A stretch of DNA of 9,611 nt from the NCBI GenBank assembly GCA_003446545.1, contig DMAO01000160.1, positions 1 through 9,611 on the forward strand. Direction: 5' to 3'. Positions 1 to 6,339 of the stretch are shown here, one piece after another. Made by a program: the position numbers and the translations under genes. This stretch comes from Sphaerochaeta sp. (GTDB lineage: Bacteria; Spirochaetota; Spirochaetia; Sphaerochaetales; Sphaerochaetaceae). The notes under the pieces are model-generated. The model made no database searches. It saw nothing but the letters and a program-made list of their open reading frames with translations, and had not been told where the DNA came from. Position 1 is the first letter of the stretch, and each line of letters begins with the position of its first letter.

Positions 1-60
1 GCTGAACAGGTGAGGCTGTTGGCAACGCTAAAAACCTGGAGGAGAGATATCTTTCTCTGA
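1..60 (+). CDS. Possible C-terminal tail of an upstream gene (partial)
   Basis: Of the three forward frames, only frame 1 is open across the window edge. It gives 19 codons ending in WRRDIFL and a TGA at 58-60. A strong intrinsic terminator begins four bases later, which is where the end of a gene would be expected. The fragment is too short to assign to a family. The upstream gene might instead end in another frame before base 12, because frames 2 and 3 both hit stops within the first dozen bases. The product is unknown and confidence is low. Confidence 0.3.
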   Translation, partial: AEQVRLLATLKTWRRDIFL

Positions 61-63
61 AGA

Positions 64-111
64 AGCCCATCCTTAGTAGAAGGTATATCTACAAAGGACG
101 GGCTATCTTTT
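64..111 (+). terminator. Strong two-tier intrinsic terminator upstream of arcA
   Basis: The arm AGCCCATCCTT (64-74) pairs with AAGGACGGGCT (94-104) with one A/C mismatch. Inside it a second stem, GTAGA (76-80) with TCTAC (88-92), continues the helix after an A/A mismatch and closes a 7-base loop. The sequence ATCTTTT follows. The structure ends the transcript entering from the left, so arcA must have its own promoter between about 112 and 200. Confidence 0.8.
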
Positions 112-138
112 ATCGCTTAACACTATGGTACATATCTG

Positions 139-156
139 CCTGAAAGTGTATTCAAG
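139..156 (+). promoter_or_regulatory. Candidate ArgR-type operator (ARG box) before arcA
   Basis: The sequence TGAAAGTGTATTCA (141-154) has TGAA and TTCA half sites separated by six bases, the spacing of the ArgR/AhrC box (TGAAT, four weak bases, ATTCA). A further TATTCAA half site lies at 162-168. Arginine-dependent control of arcA is common through ArgR family proteins. The possible -10 element TATACT (182-187) lies just downstream, but I find no convincing -35 partner. The match is imperfect (A for T at one core position, GTGT in the spacer) and no repressor gene is present in the window. Confidence 0.35.
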
Positions 157-224
157 CCTATTATTCAAAGCGAAGCAATACTATACTGTCAGAGTTTAAT
201 CACCAGAAGGAAAAGGTCATTGCC

Positions 225-1454
225 ATGAGTTCACCCATTAGCGTTACCTCAGAGGTCGGAAACCTCAGGTCCGTGTTGTTGCATCGCCCTGGAAGAGAGC
301 TGGAGTCTCTGACCCCGCAGTATCTTGATTCAATGTTGTTTGAAGACATTCCCTTTCTTGCACAGATGCAGAGTGAGCATGATATGTTTGCATCCGTTCT
401 GAGAGAACAGGGTTGTACAGTCTTCTATATTGAATCTCTGCTGGAAGAGGTATTCCAAGATGAAGGGCAACAAAAGCTTGCTGTTGAATATCTTGTCAAC
501 ACTTCTCAGATCTTCTCCCCTTCTCTCAAGCAGATCATTGAGGAACACCTGCAGGCTTCCGATGCCAGACAGCTAGTGTCCTTCTGTATTGGAGGACTGC
601 TCAAGACTGAAGTCGATGACAAGGTAAGGCACAAGACCCTTTCCTACTATATTCGTGATACGTTCCCCTACTATATCCCTCCCCTTCCCAACCTTTACTT
701 TACCCGCGACCCTGCTACTGTTGTAGGGGGTGGGGTATCCATCAATGTGATGAAGACCGAATCAAGAAGGAGGGAGAACTGGCTGCTTTCTCTGATCGCA
801 AGGCATAATCCCCTGTTCGCTTCTGCCCGTATCCATCAGGACTACACGGCAAAGAGCAGTATCGAAGGTGGCGACATCCTGATGCTCAGCGACAAGTGTG
901 TCATCTGCGGAAGCAGTGCCAGGACCGATGTCTGGGCAATAGAGGGCTTTGCAAGAAGGATGCTCTCCCCTATTGAAGCAGGCGGTGAGGGTCTTGAGAC
1001 TGTGATTGTCATCCAGATTCCCTATACAAGGGCATACATGCATCTTGATACCGTATTTACCATGGTTGACCGTGATGCCTTTTGCATGTTCCCAGGCATT
1101 GGATCTGCTGTGAAGGTATTCAGCATGAAACAGGGCAAGAACGATAACCTTGATATCCATGCTGAACCTTCCCTCAAGCAGGCTCTGAAAAAGGCTTTGG
1201 GCGTCCCTGCGGTGAATATAATCAAGAGCGGTGGCAGTGATGCCATCGCCTCTGCTAGGGAGCAATGGAACGACAGCACCAATACCTTGGCTATTGCACC
1301 GGGGAAAGTAATCACCTACTGCAGGAATGTGGTATCGAATGAAGTATTGCAAAACAATGGCATAGAGGTAATCCCTATCCGAGGATCAGAGTTGGTACGG
1401 GGAAGAGGTGGCCCGAGGTGCATGAGTATGCCTCTGTGTAGGGAGAGGCTGTAA
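225..1454 (+). CDS. arcA: Arginine deiminase
   Basis: This cytosolic enzyme hydrolyses L-arginine to L-citrulline and ammonia, the first step of the ADI pathway that yields ATP through carbamoyl phosphate. The 409-residue length is typical. All catalytic residues of the guanidino-modifying fold are visible: D162 in FTRDP, E214 in IEGGD, H273 and D275 in HLDT, and the nucleophile C399 in GGPRCMSMPL. The N-terminal EVGNLRSVLLHRPG and the late REQWNDSTNTLAIAPG segment are also family hallmarks. The ATG at 225 is supported by a purine-rich AGAAGGAAAAGG at 205-216. The gene stands alone: neither an ornithine carbamoyltransferase, a carbamate kinase nor an antiporter is in the window, and a terminator isolates it from the left. 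No strong terminator follows directly; the next good forward one is at 2199-2232. The gene appears intact and the call is very secure. Confidence 0.97.
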   Translation: MSSPISVTSEVGNLRSVLLHRPGRELESLTPQYLDSMLFEDIPFLAQMQSEHDMFASVLREQGCTVFYIESLLEEVFQDEGQQKLAVEYLVNTSQIFSPSLKQIIEEHLQASDARQLVSFCIGGLLKTEVDDKVRHKTLSYYIRDTFPYYIPPLPNLYFTRDPATVVGGGVSINVMKTESRRRENWLLSLIARHNPLFASARIHQDYTAKSSIEGGDILMLSDKCVICGSSARTDVWAIEGFARRMLSPIEAGGEGLETVIVIQIPYTRAYMHLDTVFTMVDRDAFCMFPGIGSAVKVFSMKQGKNDNLDIHAEPSLKQALKKALGVPAVNIIKSGGSDAIASAREQWNDSTNTLAIAPGKVITYCRNVVSNEVLQNNGIEVIPIRGSELVRGRGGPRCMSMPLCRERL

Positions 1455-1461
1455 CAGATAC

Positions 1462-2208
1462 TCATGTGAACAACGTATCTTCAACAGTACTAGCAGAAGT
1501 CCCATAGGCCTGCAGCTGCTCTTCAATGCGTTTCAGGTACCCCTGCATCTTGCACTTCCTTTCCAAGCCCTTGTCATTCATATACCTGACATTGCCGAAG
1601 ATCGCTCGTTCAGTCCAAGGTCGGTAAAGCACCAGGCAACGCCTGCAAAGCCATTGGGATCGCTGCCATCCATCTGGTACTTGTTTTTGAGATAGAGCTC
1701 TGTAGTGAAAGCCTCTTGGGGAGTCTTGCCCCATTCCAGGATTTCCTTTCCCCGGTACATGCGCTTGTAGATGTGGATGGTACCAAGTTCGACAAGCCCC
1801 TTCTGGGCGGTATTCCAGTATTTGTCATGGGCCTGGGCACTCTCAAGCTGTTCCCTAGAGTAGAGGTAGGCTCGTTCATCACCCTGATGTTTGGCTAAGG
1901 TCATACGATCCCACTGTAGTAACCCTTCGTACGAATCGTACAGGGCATTATAATAGACAAAGTTCATTGCCAGTTCCCGACGGACTATCAGTTCCTCAAG
2001 AAAGGGGGCAACATCAGATAGACCTGTCTTCATCACCTCGTGATAGATGGCCACCGGTCTTATCATGCCATAGGCGGACAAGCAATGGTATCCCCATTGC
2101 TTTCAAGGCCCTTTCCCGTCCTTCCATCCCTTCCAACATGAAGCGGTAATGCCGTCTGCTGGCTTTTGGGAATGCACCGGTTATGCCAAAGTTTTCAGGT
2201 AGGGGCAA
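1462..2208 (-). pseudogene. Decayed class II CPD photolyase (deoxyribodipyrimidine photo-lyase)
   Basis: Three reading-frame pieces together resemble a class II DNA photolyase, the FAD enzyme that splits UV-induced cyclobutane dimers. Piece one (about 2190-2085) carries RRHYRFMLEGM, from the N-terminal domain. Piece two (about 2081-1630) begins LSAYGMIRPV, like the family's LSPYLHFG segment. It continues through [28 protein letters not shown] and [12 protein letters not shown] of the FAD-binding domain. Piece three (about 1630-1462) has [16 protein letters not shown] and the C-terminus. Class II enzymes are about 450 residues. Here the first part of the gene and the stretch between GIP and LSAYG, well over 100 residues, are missing. 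The frame changes near 2080-2088 and again near 1621-1632. Conserved positions are also altered, for example MYR where MYW is usual. It cannot encode a working photolyase. Neighbours are arcA (convergent) and usp (upstream, same strand). Confidence 0.85.
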
Positions 2209-2232
2209 CGAATCATTGCCCCTACGTTTTTT
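2199..2232 (+). terminator. Perfect 10-bp hairpin plus T6 (intrinsic terminator, possibly a repeat element)
   Basis: GTAGGGGCAA (2199-2208) and TTGCCCCTAC (2216-2225) pair perfectly around a 7-base loop, and after one G come six T (2227-2232). On the plus strand this is a textbook terminator and the first good one after arcA, 745 bp earlier. On the minus strand the hairpin lies 14 bases after the usp stop codon but lacks a T tail (CTGAAAAC), so it may only protect or weakly end that transcript. Palindromes of the GTAGGGGC...GCCCCTAC kind occur as dispersed repeats in various bacteria. There is no second copy in this window. Confidence 0.75.
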
Positions 2233-2239
2233 CCGTATC

Positions 2240-2649
2240 CTACTTCTTCTCTTTTTCTGGGACGATGATCACAATGCATTTTGCATATTTAACGATGTGC
2301 ACTGCCACTGACCCTACAAACATAGACCAACCTGAATGAGTCGCTCGGGAGATGATGATGGTATCCATACCATTTGACTCTGCATATTCGAGTATGGTCT
2401 CTCCTGCCTGGCCAAAGCCTACATGTTCCTTCACACTATACCCTACAAGTCGCTTTGCAGCCGATTCCAGCATTGGCAGGGTTTCCTTCACCACCTTCTC
2501 CGTCTCATAGAGGGCTTCAGGAGACTTGTAATCTTCACGAACAGTCAGAAGCGTTATATTCACCTCCTTTGGACAAAAAGTTCCTTGACGAGCTGTACTG
2601 ATTGGAGACTTCTCTCCGTTCCATCAAGCGGTACTAGGATGTTCTTCAT
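2240..2649 (-). pseudogene. Universal stress protein (UspA family) with a one-base frameshift
   Basis: Translation from the ATG at 2649 begins MKNILVPLDGTERSLQSVQL, the usual UspA opening (beta strand 1 and the DG turn). It is preceded by GGGGGAG at 2653-2659. After KELF the frame runs into a stop (VQRR*) at once. If one base is added to the T5 run (forward A5, 2575-2579), it continues CPKEVNITLLTVRE and runs to KEKK at 2240. The repaired protein would be 136 residues, a normal UspA length. Usp proteins bind ATP or act in stress survival. Here the ATP loop region reads ISRATHSGWSMFVGSV, so the first glycine of the G-2X-G-9X-G(S/T) motif is missing and ATP binding is doubtful even if repaired. 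The break could be a real mutation, a homopolymer sequencing error, or (less likely) a -1 slip on CTTTTTG. The internal GTG at 2563 has no well-placed ribosome site. Confidence 0.8.
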
Positions 2650-2671
2650 AGGCTCCCCCTTTCTGAATCAT

Positions 2672-2726
2672 CTTCCTAACGAACAGCGTATCAAATAGAC
2701 ATCCCATTCAGATACACGTTAGGAAG
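2672..2726 (-). promoter_or_regulatory. Long inverted repeat in the usp leader
   Basis: CTTCCTAACG (2672-2681) and CGTTAGGAAG (2717-2726) are perfect 10-base inverted arms. Nested inside, GTATC (2688-2692) can pair with GATAC (2711-2715). The whole lies between the predicted usp start of transcription (about 2746) and its ribosome site (2653-2659), so it would fold as a stem in the 5' untranslated RNA. It could be an RNA control element, a processing site or a protein-binding site. It matches no riboswitch class I can name and has no T tail, so it is not an intrinsic terminator. Confidence 0.5.
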
Positions 2727-2752
2727 CACAATTGCAAAAGAACTACAGCTAT

Positions 2753-2780
2753 AGTATACCATGATATTTTCACAACTCAA
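2753..2780 (-). promoter_or_regulatory. Predicted sigma-70 promoter for usp
   Basis: On the minus strand TTGAGT (2775-2780) and TATACT (2753-2758) are 16 bases apart. The -10 is preceded by TGG, an extended -10 element. Transcription would start near 2746, giving a leader of about 97 bases before the usp ATG at 2649. The site lies in the gap after the ArsA-type gene, which indicates that usp is transcribed on its own as well as by any read-through. Confidence 0.55.
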
Positions 2781-2808
2781 GAAGGGCCCAGATACAACCA
2801 CCCGGAAA

Positions 2809-3708
2809 TCATCTTTGCCTATACATGGTGATTCTTTCCGAAAAGCTATCGAGATTTTCCAATCCCTGTATTGGGTTATCCCCTAAGGGGATCAGCTCTA
2901 GGGAAGACTCCGGGAACGAGTTGGCGATTCTTTCCATTTGCTGTGATTGCTCAGAACCCTTGTTTACTAGTATCTTGCTGATGCTTATGGAAAGTGATTT
3001 CAGCTGTTCTTTGATCATGAGGCTTTCGGAAAAGCTCAGATCATCTTCGTTGAGCACCAGACATATTTCGGTAATCTCTGTATCCATCAGTTGTTCCTTG
3101 AGCTTAGCATAACGTTTTTGCATACGGATTAACCTGCCAAAGATAGGATCTTCACTCAGAGTGTTGAGATTCTCTTTTCTGATATTGGCGATACAATTCT
3201 TTTTCTGAACGATTTCCTCCCTCATCCCTATCAGATGATCGACCCAATGGAGGTTTACGGATGGCAACGCCAGAGTTTTCAGGGTGAGAGCGGTGGGAGG
3301 CGTATCGATAAGCACTTCATCGTAGCGGTTCTCTGAAAAACATTGTTCCAGAACCAACAATGAGGCGTATTCTTCCATACCAGGTGCAAATTTCAGAATG
3401 TTGAAGTATTTGTCGATATTAAGGGCTTGCTGGTAGTGGTACAGACCTTTCAGTTCCTTCCTAATGGAAGCCATATACTCTCGACTTCTCTTGTCTAGGT
3501 CGAATTCGCTGAGAGAGAGATTTGATGTTACCTTTGTCTGTTTCTCCCCCAGCCTAGTCTCGAAGAGGTCATGCAGGTTATGGGCCGGGTCCATTGAAAC
3601 CAATAAGACTTTCTTTGCTTTGTCTTTTGCAAAGCGGATAGCCTCCATTGAAGAACTGGTCGACTTCCCGACTCCGCCTTTCCCAATATACATATGTAGC
3701 TGTGCCAT
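2809..3708 (-). CDS. ArsA/Get3-family P-loop ATPase (single domain)
   Basis: This 299-residue cytosolic ATPase belongs to the deviant-Walker-A (SIMIBI) class. GKGGVGKST is at residues 9-17, the switch I motif DPAHNLHDLF at 40-49, and the switch II-like DTPPTALTL at 135-143, matching the DTAPTGHTL of ArsA and Get3. It has one ATPase domain and would act as a dimer, unlike the two-domain ArsA of arsenite pumps. No CxxC zinc motif of Get3 is present and its few cysteines are scattered, so a role in arsenite export is not supported; no arsB, arsR or arsC is nearby. Its ATG shares a base with the stop of the 95-residue gene (TAATG), and GGGAG precedes it, so the two are translationally coupled. 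In this cluster it probably serves assembly, membrane targeting or gating of the CstA transporter or its small partners. That role is inference; the ATPase call itself is firm. Confidence 0.88.
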   Translation of the reverse strand: MAQLHMYIGKGGVGKSTSSSMEAIRFAKDKAKKVLLVSMDPAHNLHDLFETRLGEKQTKVTSNLSLSEFDLDKRSREYMASIRKELKGLYHYQQALNIDKYFNILKFAPGMEEYASLLVLEQCFSENRYDEVLIDTPPTALTLKTLALPSVNLHWVDHLIGMREEIVQKKNCIANIRKENLNTLSEDPIFGRLIRMQKRYAKLKEQLMDTEITEICLVLNEDDLSFSESLMIKEQLKSLSISISKILVNKGSEQSQQMERIANSFPESSLELIPLGDNPIQGLENLDSFSERITMYRQR

Positions 3709-3995
3709 TAGGGTTCTCCCATGATGCTTGCAAGTTCACTGAGCCCATTTCCTGTCTGTGAGGAGCGAAGCAGCATCCGATCCAAATCATCCGCCATGAC
3801 TGGCAAGAGGTCCAGTGCCAAAGGCATCGGAGGTGAGGGTAACCCCACAAAATTCCCAAACAACATAAGGGTAAAGGAGTTTTCCATCTCCTTGATTTCA
3901 TATTCTATCTGAGCCGTAGCCTTGTACATCGAAGCGGTGTGAATGCCTCCCAGAAATTCGCCTACGACATTGGCAAGGTGTCTAATCATTTTCAT
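3708..3995 (-). CDS. Small protein of unknown function between membrane protein and ArsA-type ATPase
   Basis: The product is 95 residues from the ATG at 3995, chosen because TGGAGT (4001-4006) precedes it at good spacing and because an earlier start at 4064 would lie deep inside the upstream gene. The start overlaps the upstream stop by 14 bases and the stop overlaps the next start by one base. The protein has no clear membrane helix. An amphipathic N-terminal half (residues 1-40) leads into a hydrophobic stretch, LMLFGNFVGLPSPPMPLALDLLP (43-65), with a GLPSPP turn, and then a polar tail. It vaguely resembles the short proteins, some ending in Cys-Cys, that I recall beside ArsA-type ATPases, but it ends in MGEP and has no cysteine. 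I do not recognise it with confidence. The tight coupling suggests it works with the ATPase, perhaps as its substrate or adaptor. Confidence 0.75.
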   Translation of the reverse strand: MKMIRHLANVVGEFLGGIHTASMYKATAQIEYEIKEMENSFTLMLFGNFVGLPSPPMPLALDLLPVMADDLDRMLLRSSQTGNGLSELASIMGEP

Positions 3996-4437
3996 CAAGC
4001 ACTCCAAAGCTTTGCAGTTCTTTCTGATAGGTAGCCCTGGAAGGGAAAATGGAATAGATCCCATAGAGTCCTAGTAGAACCGACAAATACAGATGGTAGG
4101 TATAGATGGGAAGGTAATATGCAAAAAGCATAAAAAACTCACCGATGCCTACAGAAGAAATGACCAATCGCTTCATACGCAGGAAATCAGAGAGGTGCAA
4201 TCCCCCTTCTCTTGATCCTTTCTGGAAATATCCTGTCCTAAGAAGTATGGGAATGCCAATTGCAAAAAGAGTGACACCCAACATGGCCATTACTGAATTG
4301 ATCCTGTCTGCTTCCATTGCGCTTTGCACATTGGGAAAGAACCTGTGTACTAGGGAAACAAGGAGCAATCCGAAAAGAATCAAAGCAATCATGCTGTAGG
4401 ATTGTCTTCGAATTGTGAGAAAATCACGTTTATCCAT
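3982..4437 (-). CDS. Membrane protein of unknown function, four predicted helices
   Basis: The 151-residue product has a basic N-terminus (MDKRDFLTIRRQS), then hydrophobic segments at about 15-34, 48-68, 90-109 and 112-130, and a short acidic C-terminus (LDEND). Four transmembrane helices with both ends in the cytoplasm would fit the positive-inside rule. AGGAAG lies nine bases before the ATG at 4437. I recognise no catalytic motif or family. It begins 85 bp after cstA ends, separated by a hairpin, and overlaps the next gene by 14 bases, so it heads the membrane protein/small protein/ATPase block. It is probably an accessory component of the CstA system, perhaps the membrane partner of the ArsA-type ATPase. 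That role is inferred from gene order alone. Confidence 0.78.
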   Translation of the reverse strand: MDKRDFLTIRRQSYSMIALILFGLLLVSLVHRFFPNVQSAMEADRINSVMAMLGVTLFAIGIPILLRTGYFQKGSREGGLHLSDFLRMKRLVISSVGIGEFFMLFAYYLPIYTYHLYLSVLLGLYGIYSIFPSRATYQKELQSFGVLDEND

Positions 4438-4471
4438 ACTGAGATACTTCCTATGCAGGAAAACTTTTGCA

Positions 4472-4499
4472 ACAGGACAGCCAGAATCGGCTGTCCTGT
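4472..4499 (-). terminator. Perfect 11-bp hairpin between cstA and its downstream genes
   Basis: ACAGGACAGCC (4472-4482) pairs perfectly with GGCTGTCCTGT (4489-4499) around a 6-base loop, 23 bases after the cstA stop. On the minus strand the following bases are TGCAAAAGTTTTCC, so the T tract is weak and delayed. It may be a leaky terminator or a 3' stabilising stem. Either would give more cstA mRNA than mRNA for the three downstream genes. Confidence 0.6.
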
Positions 4500-4522
4500 A
4501 CGGATATTTTGAAAAATGATAC

Positions 4523-6271
4523 CTAAGCCATACTCGGTTCTGGAATCACTTTTCCTACTTTTCTGAACAATGCCTTAAAACTTTCGAAAGCGACAAAGAC
4601 AACAATGAGAATGATGATGAGATTGATGGAACCCAGCAAGACCTGGCCAGTTGCAAAATATGTGATCTCATTGCTGATAAGTGCCCACGTTGTCATGAAC
4701 ATCATGAAGCATGCAGGAATGAAGGTTACGAGATATTTCGTTCCCTTGGATTGTTTGAGATACACCGAGGCGGTAAACAAAGCAAGGGCAGCCAGAGCTT
4801 GGTTGTTTGCCCCGAATAACGGCCAGAGAGCCAAAGCCCCTGTACCCCCTACCCCTGTTGAGAATGCCAAAATGAGTGCAGTGATCAGCGCAAGGATGGT
4901 GGCTCCGTATTTGTTTGTGAAGAAGGTCTTTTTTTCAGAAGCCCCAACACGGTTGGTACCAAGCAATTCTTGGATGACATACCGCTGAAGGCGAGCAGTT
5001 GTATCGAGAGAGGTCCCGGCAAAGGAGGCCACAAAGACACCCATGATAATCAAACCAAAAGATTGGGGAATACCAAGATAACTGATCATATTGGCAGACC
5101 CTTCGACAAATGCACTGACTTTTGCACCAAGCCCTGCAGCGGTACTCCAGGATGCATAGTGTTCCGTCCATTTTGCCATACCTGTAAGGGCTGTGGTGTC
5201 ACCACGGGCAGCAAGTCCGATACCAGCTGTTGTCGCTATGATTACCAGTACGGAAAGGGCCCCTTCCATCAACATGGAACCGTATCCGACAAATTTGGCA
5301 TCCTCTTCCCGTGCAACTTGTTTGGCTGTTGTTCCCGAGGCTACTACGGCGTGGAATCCAGAAATGGCTCCGCAGGCGATGGTGATAAAGAGGAAAGGCC
5401 AAAGGGAGGGTGCTCCCTCAGGCGTTGCCTGTACGGTAGGGGCTACAAAATGCAAGCCACTGAATGATGCGAAAACTATACCAAGTATCAACAGGGCCAT
5501 CGCAACAAACAGTTCCCAAGCGTTGATATAATCCCTAGGTTGCAACAAGGTTGTTACAGGAAGGGTTGAAGCGATAAAGGCGTATATGAACAAGATGATT
5601 GTCCAAGTCCCTGTTGCAGGCATACCTCCAATTGCCGGCATGTCAAGGGGAACCCAATGGCCAAGAACAACAAAAACGTACATTGCCAAAACGGCTATAA
5701 AGGTGACTTTTGTCACATTCGCGTTTCGTTTATAGATTGCACGCCCCAACATGATAGCAATAGGAATCTCCATCCAAACAGGTAATACAGCTTGTGGATA
5801 CATATGGAAAATTACCGCGATGATCATTCCCAGGATAGCGAGGAATAGCCACAGCTCGATGAATACGATGAGGAAGAAGACATACCGAATTCTTTTGCTT
5901 ACGTATTGGGCAGAAATCTCAGAGATTGATTTCCCCTGGTTTCTCAAGGACATGACCAAGGCTGAGAAGTCATGTACGGCCCCCATGACAATTGATCCGA
6001 CAAAGACCCAGATCATAGCTGGAACCCAGCCCCAAATGACTGCGATTGCAGGCCCTACGATAGGGCCTGTACCGGCAATAGAGGTAAAATGGTGGCCAAA
6101 GATGATACCTTTCTTTGTTGGTACATAGTCTATACCATCTTCGAATTCTTCAGCAGGGGTTTTGTTCTTGTCAGAAAGCTGAAAAATCTTTTTCCCGATA
6201 AACTCACCGTATAGTTTGTATGCGATGATATAGCCGACAAAGGCCAATACCATGATCAATACAACGTCCAT
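4523..6271 (-). CDS. cstA: Carbon starvation protein CstA family transporter
   Basis: CstA-family proteins are inner-membrane importers tied to carbon starvation, proposed for peptides and, in the BtsT branch, shown for pyruvate. The 582-residue product is almost wholly hydrophobic with many transmembrane helices. It shows the family signatures FGHHFTSIAGTGPIVGPA (58-75), MGAVHDFSALVMSLRNQGKS (96-115), SGTTAKQ...GYGSMLMEG in the middle and ASFAGTSLDTTARLQRYV towards the C-terminal third. It is shorter than E. coli CstA (about 700 residues), as is common in anaerobes and Gram-positives. AAGGAGG (6277-6283) stands five bases before the ATG and a strong promoter lies just upstream. E. coli cstA and btsT are each followed by a tiny YbdD/YjiX partner; none is seen here. 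Instead an unrelated-looking membrane protein, a small protein and an ArsA-type ATPase follow. The family call is secure, the substrate unknown. Confidence 0.95.
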   Translation of the reverse strand: MDVVLIMVLAFVGYIIAYKLYGEFIGKKIFQLSDKNKTPAEEFEDGIDYVPTKKGIIFGHHFTSIAGTGPIVGPAIAVIWGWVPAMIWVFVGSIVMGAVHDFSALVMSLRNQGKSISEISAQYVSKRIRYVFFLIVFIELWLFLAILGMIIAVIFHMYPQAVLPVWMEIPIAIMLGRAIYKRNANVTKVTFIAVLAMYVFVVLGHWVPLDMPAIGGMPATGTWTIILFIYAFIASTLPVTTLLQPRDYINAWELFVAMALLILGIVFASFSGLHFVAPTVQATPEGAPSLWPFLFITIACGAISGFHAVVASGTTAKQVAREEDAKFVGYGSMLMEGALSVLVIIATTAGIGLAARGDTTALTGMAKWTEHYASWSTAAGLGAKVSAFVEGSANMISYLGIPQSFGLIIMGVFVASFAGTSLDTTARLQRYVIQELLGTNRVGASEKKTFFTNKYGATILALITALILAFSTGVGGTGALALWPLFGANNQALAALALFTASVYLKQSKGTKYLVTFIPACFMMFMTTWALISNEITYFATGQVLLGSINLIIILIVVFVAFESFKALFRKVGKVIPEPSMA

Positions 6272-6306
6272 AGCGTCCTCCTTAGATTTTTTTTGAAACC
6301 ACTTTC

Positions 6307-6335
6307 ATTAAACACCCATTGGTTTTGGATGTCAA
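6307..6335 (-). promoter_or_regulatory. Strong sigma-70 promoter of cstA
   Basis: On the minus strand a perfect -35 TTGACA (6330-6335) and a -10 TTTAAT (6307-6312) are 17 bases apart. AT-rich sequence upstream (about 6336-6370) could act as an UP element. Transcription would begin near 6300 and give a short leader of about 29 bases containing an A8 run and the AAGGAGG ribosome site. I see no CRP-like or other clear operator. Confidence 0.75.
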
Positions 6336-6339
6336 AGTT

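Noticed and set aside
762..1352. Open frame of 196 codons on the minus strand inside arcA
   Set aside because: It lies wholly antisense to arcA, whose catalytic motifs are all intact. It has no family motifs and a composition rich in Cys, His and Arg, typical of a shadow frame.
1455..1480. GATAC...GTATC hairpin just after arcA as its terminator
   Set aside because: It is only five base pairs with a 13-base loop and no T tract; too weak to call.
2575..2579. Programmed -1 frameshift in usp as the primary explanation
   Set aside because: CTTTTTG allows a slip, but there is no upstream Shine-Dalgarno stimulator or strong downstream stem. UspA proteins are not known to use this, so mutation or sequencing error is preferred.
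2561..2580. Internal GTG start making the C-terminal half of Usp a separate protein
   Set aside because: AGGAGG directly abuts and overlaps the GTG, leaving no spacing, and the same bases encode PKEV of the repaired frame. The product would lack the first beta strand and the DG turn of the fold.
2809..3708. Arsenite-efflux ATPase (ArsA of an ars operon)
   Set aside because: It is single-domain, with no arsenite-binding cysteine cluster evident and no arsB, arsR, arsC or arsD nearby. Only the family level is supported.
3996..4064. Upstream start (4064) for the 95-residue gene
   Set aside because: It would overlap the membrane-protein gene by 83 bases and has no ribosome site; the ATG at 3995 has TGGAGT at proper spacing.
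4970..5467. Open frame of 165 codons on the plus strand inside cstA
   Set aside because: It is antisense to a membrane-protein gene. Its many Cys, Gly and Lys residues are what antisense of hydrophobic codons gives.
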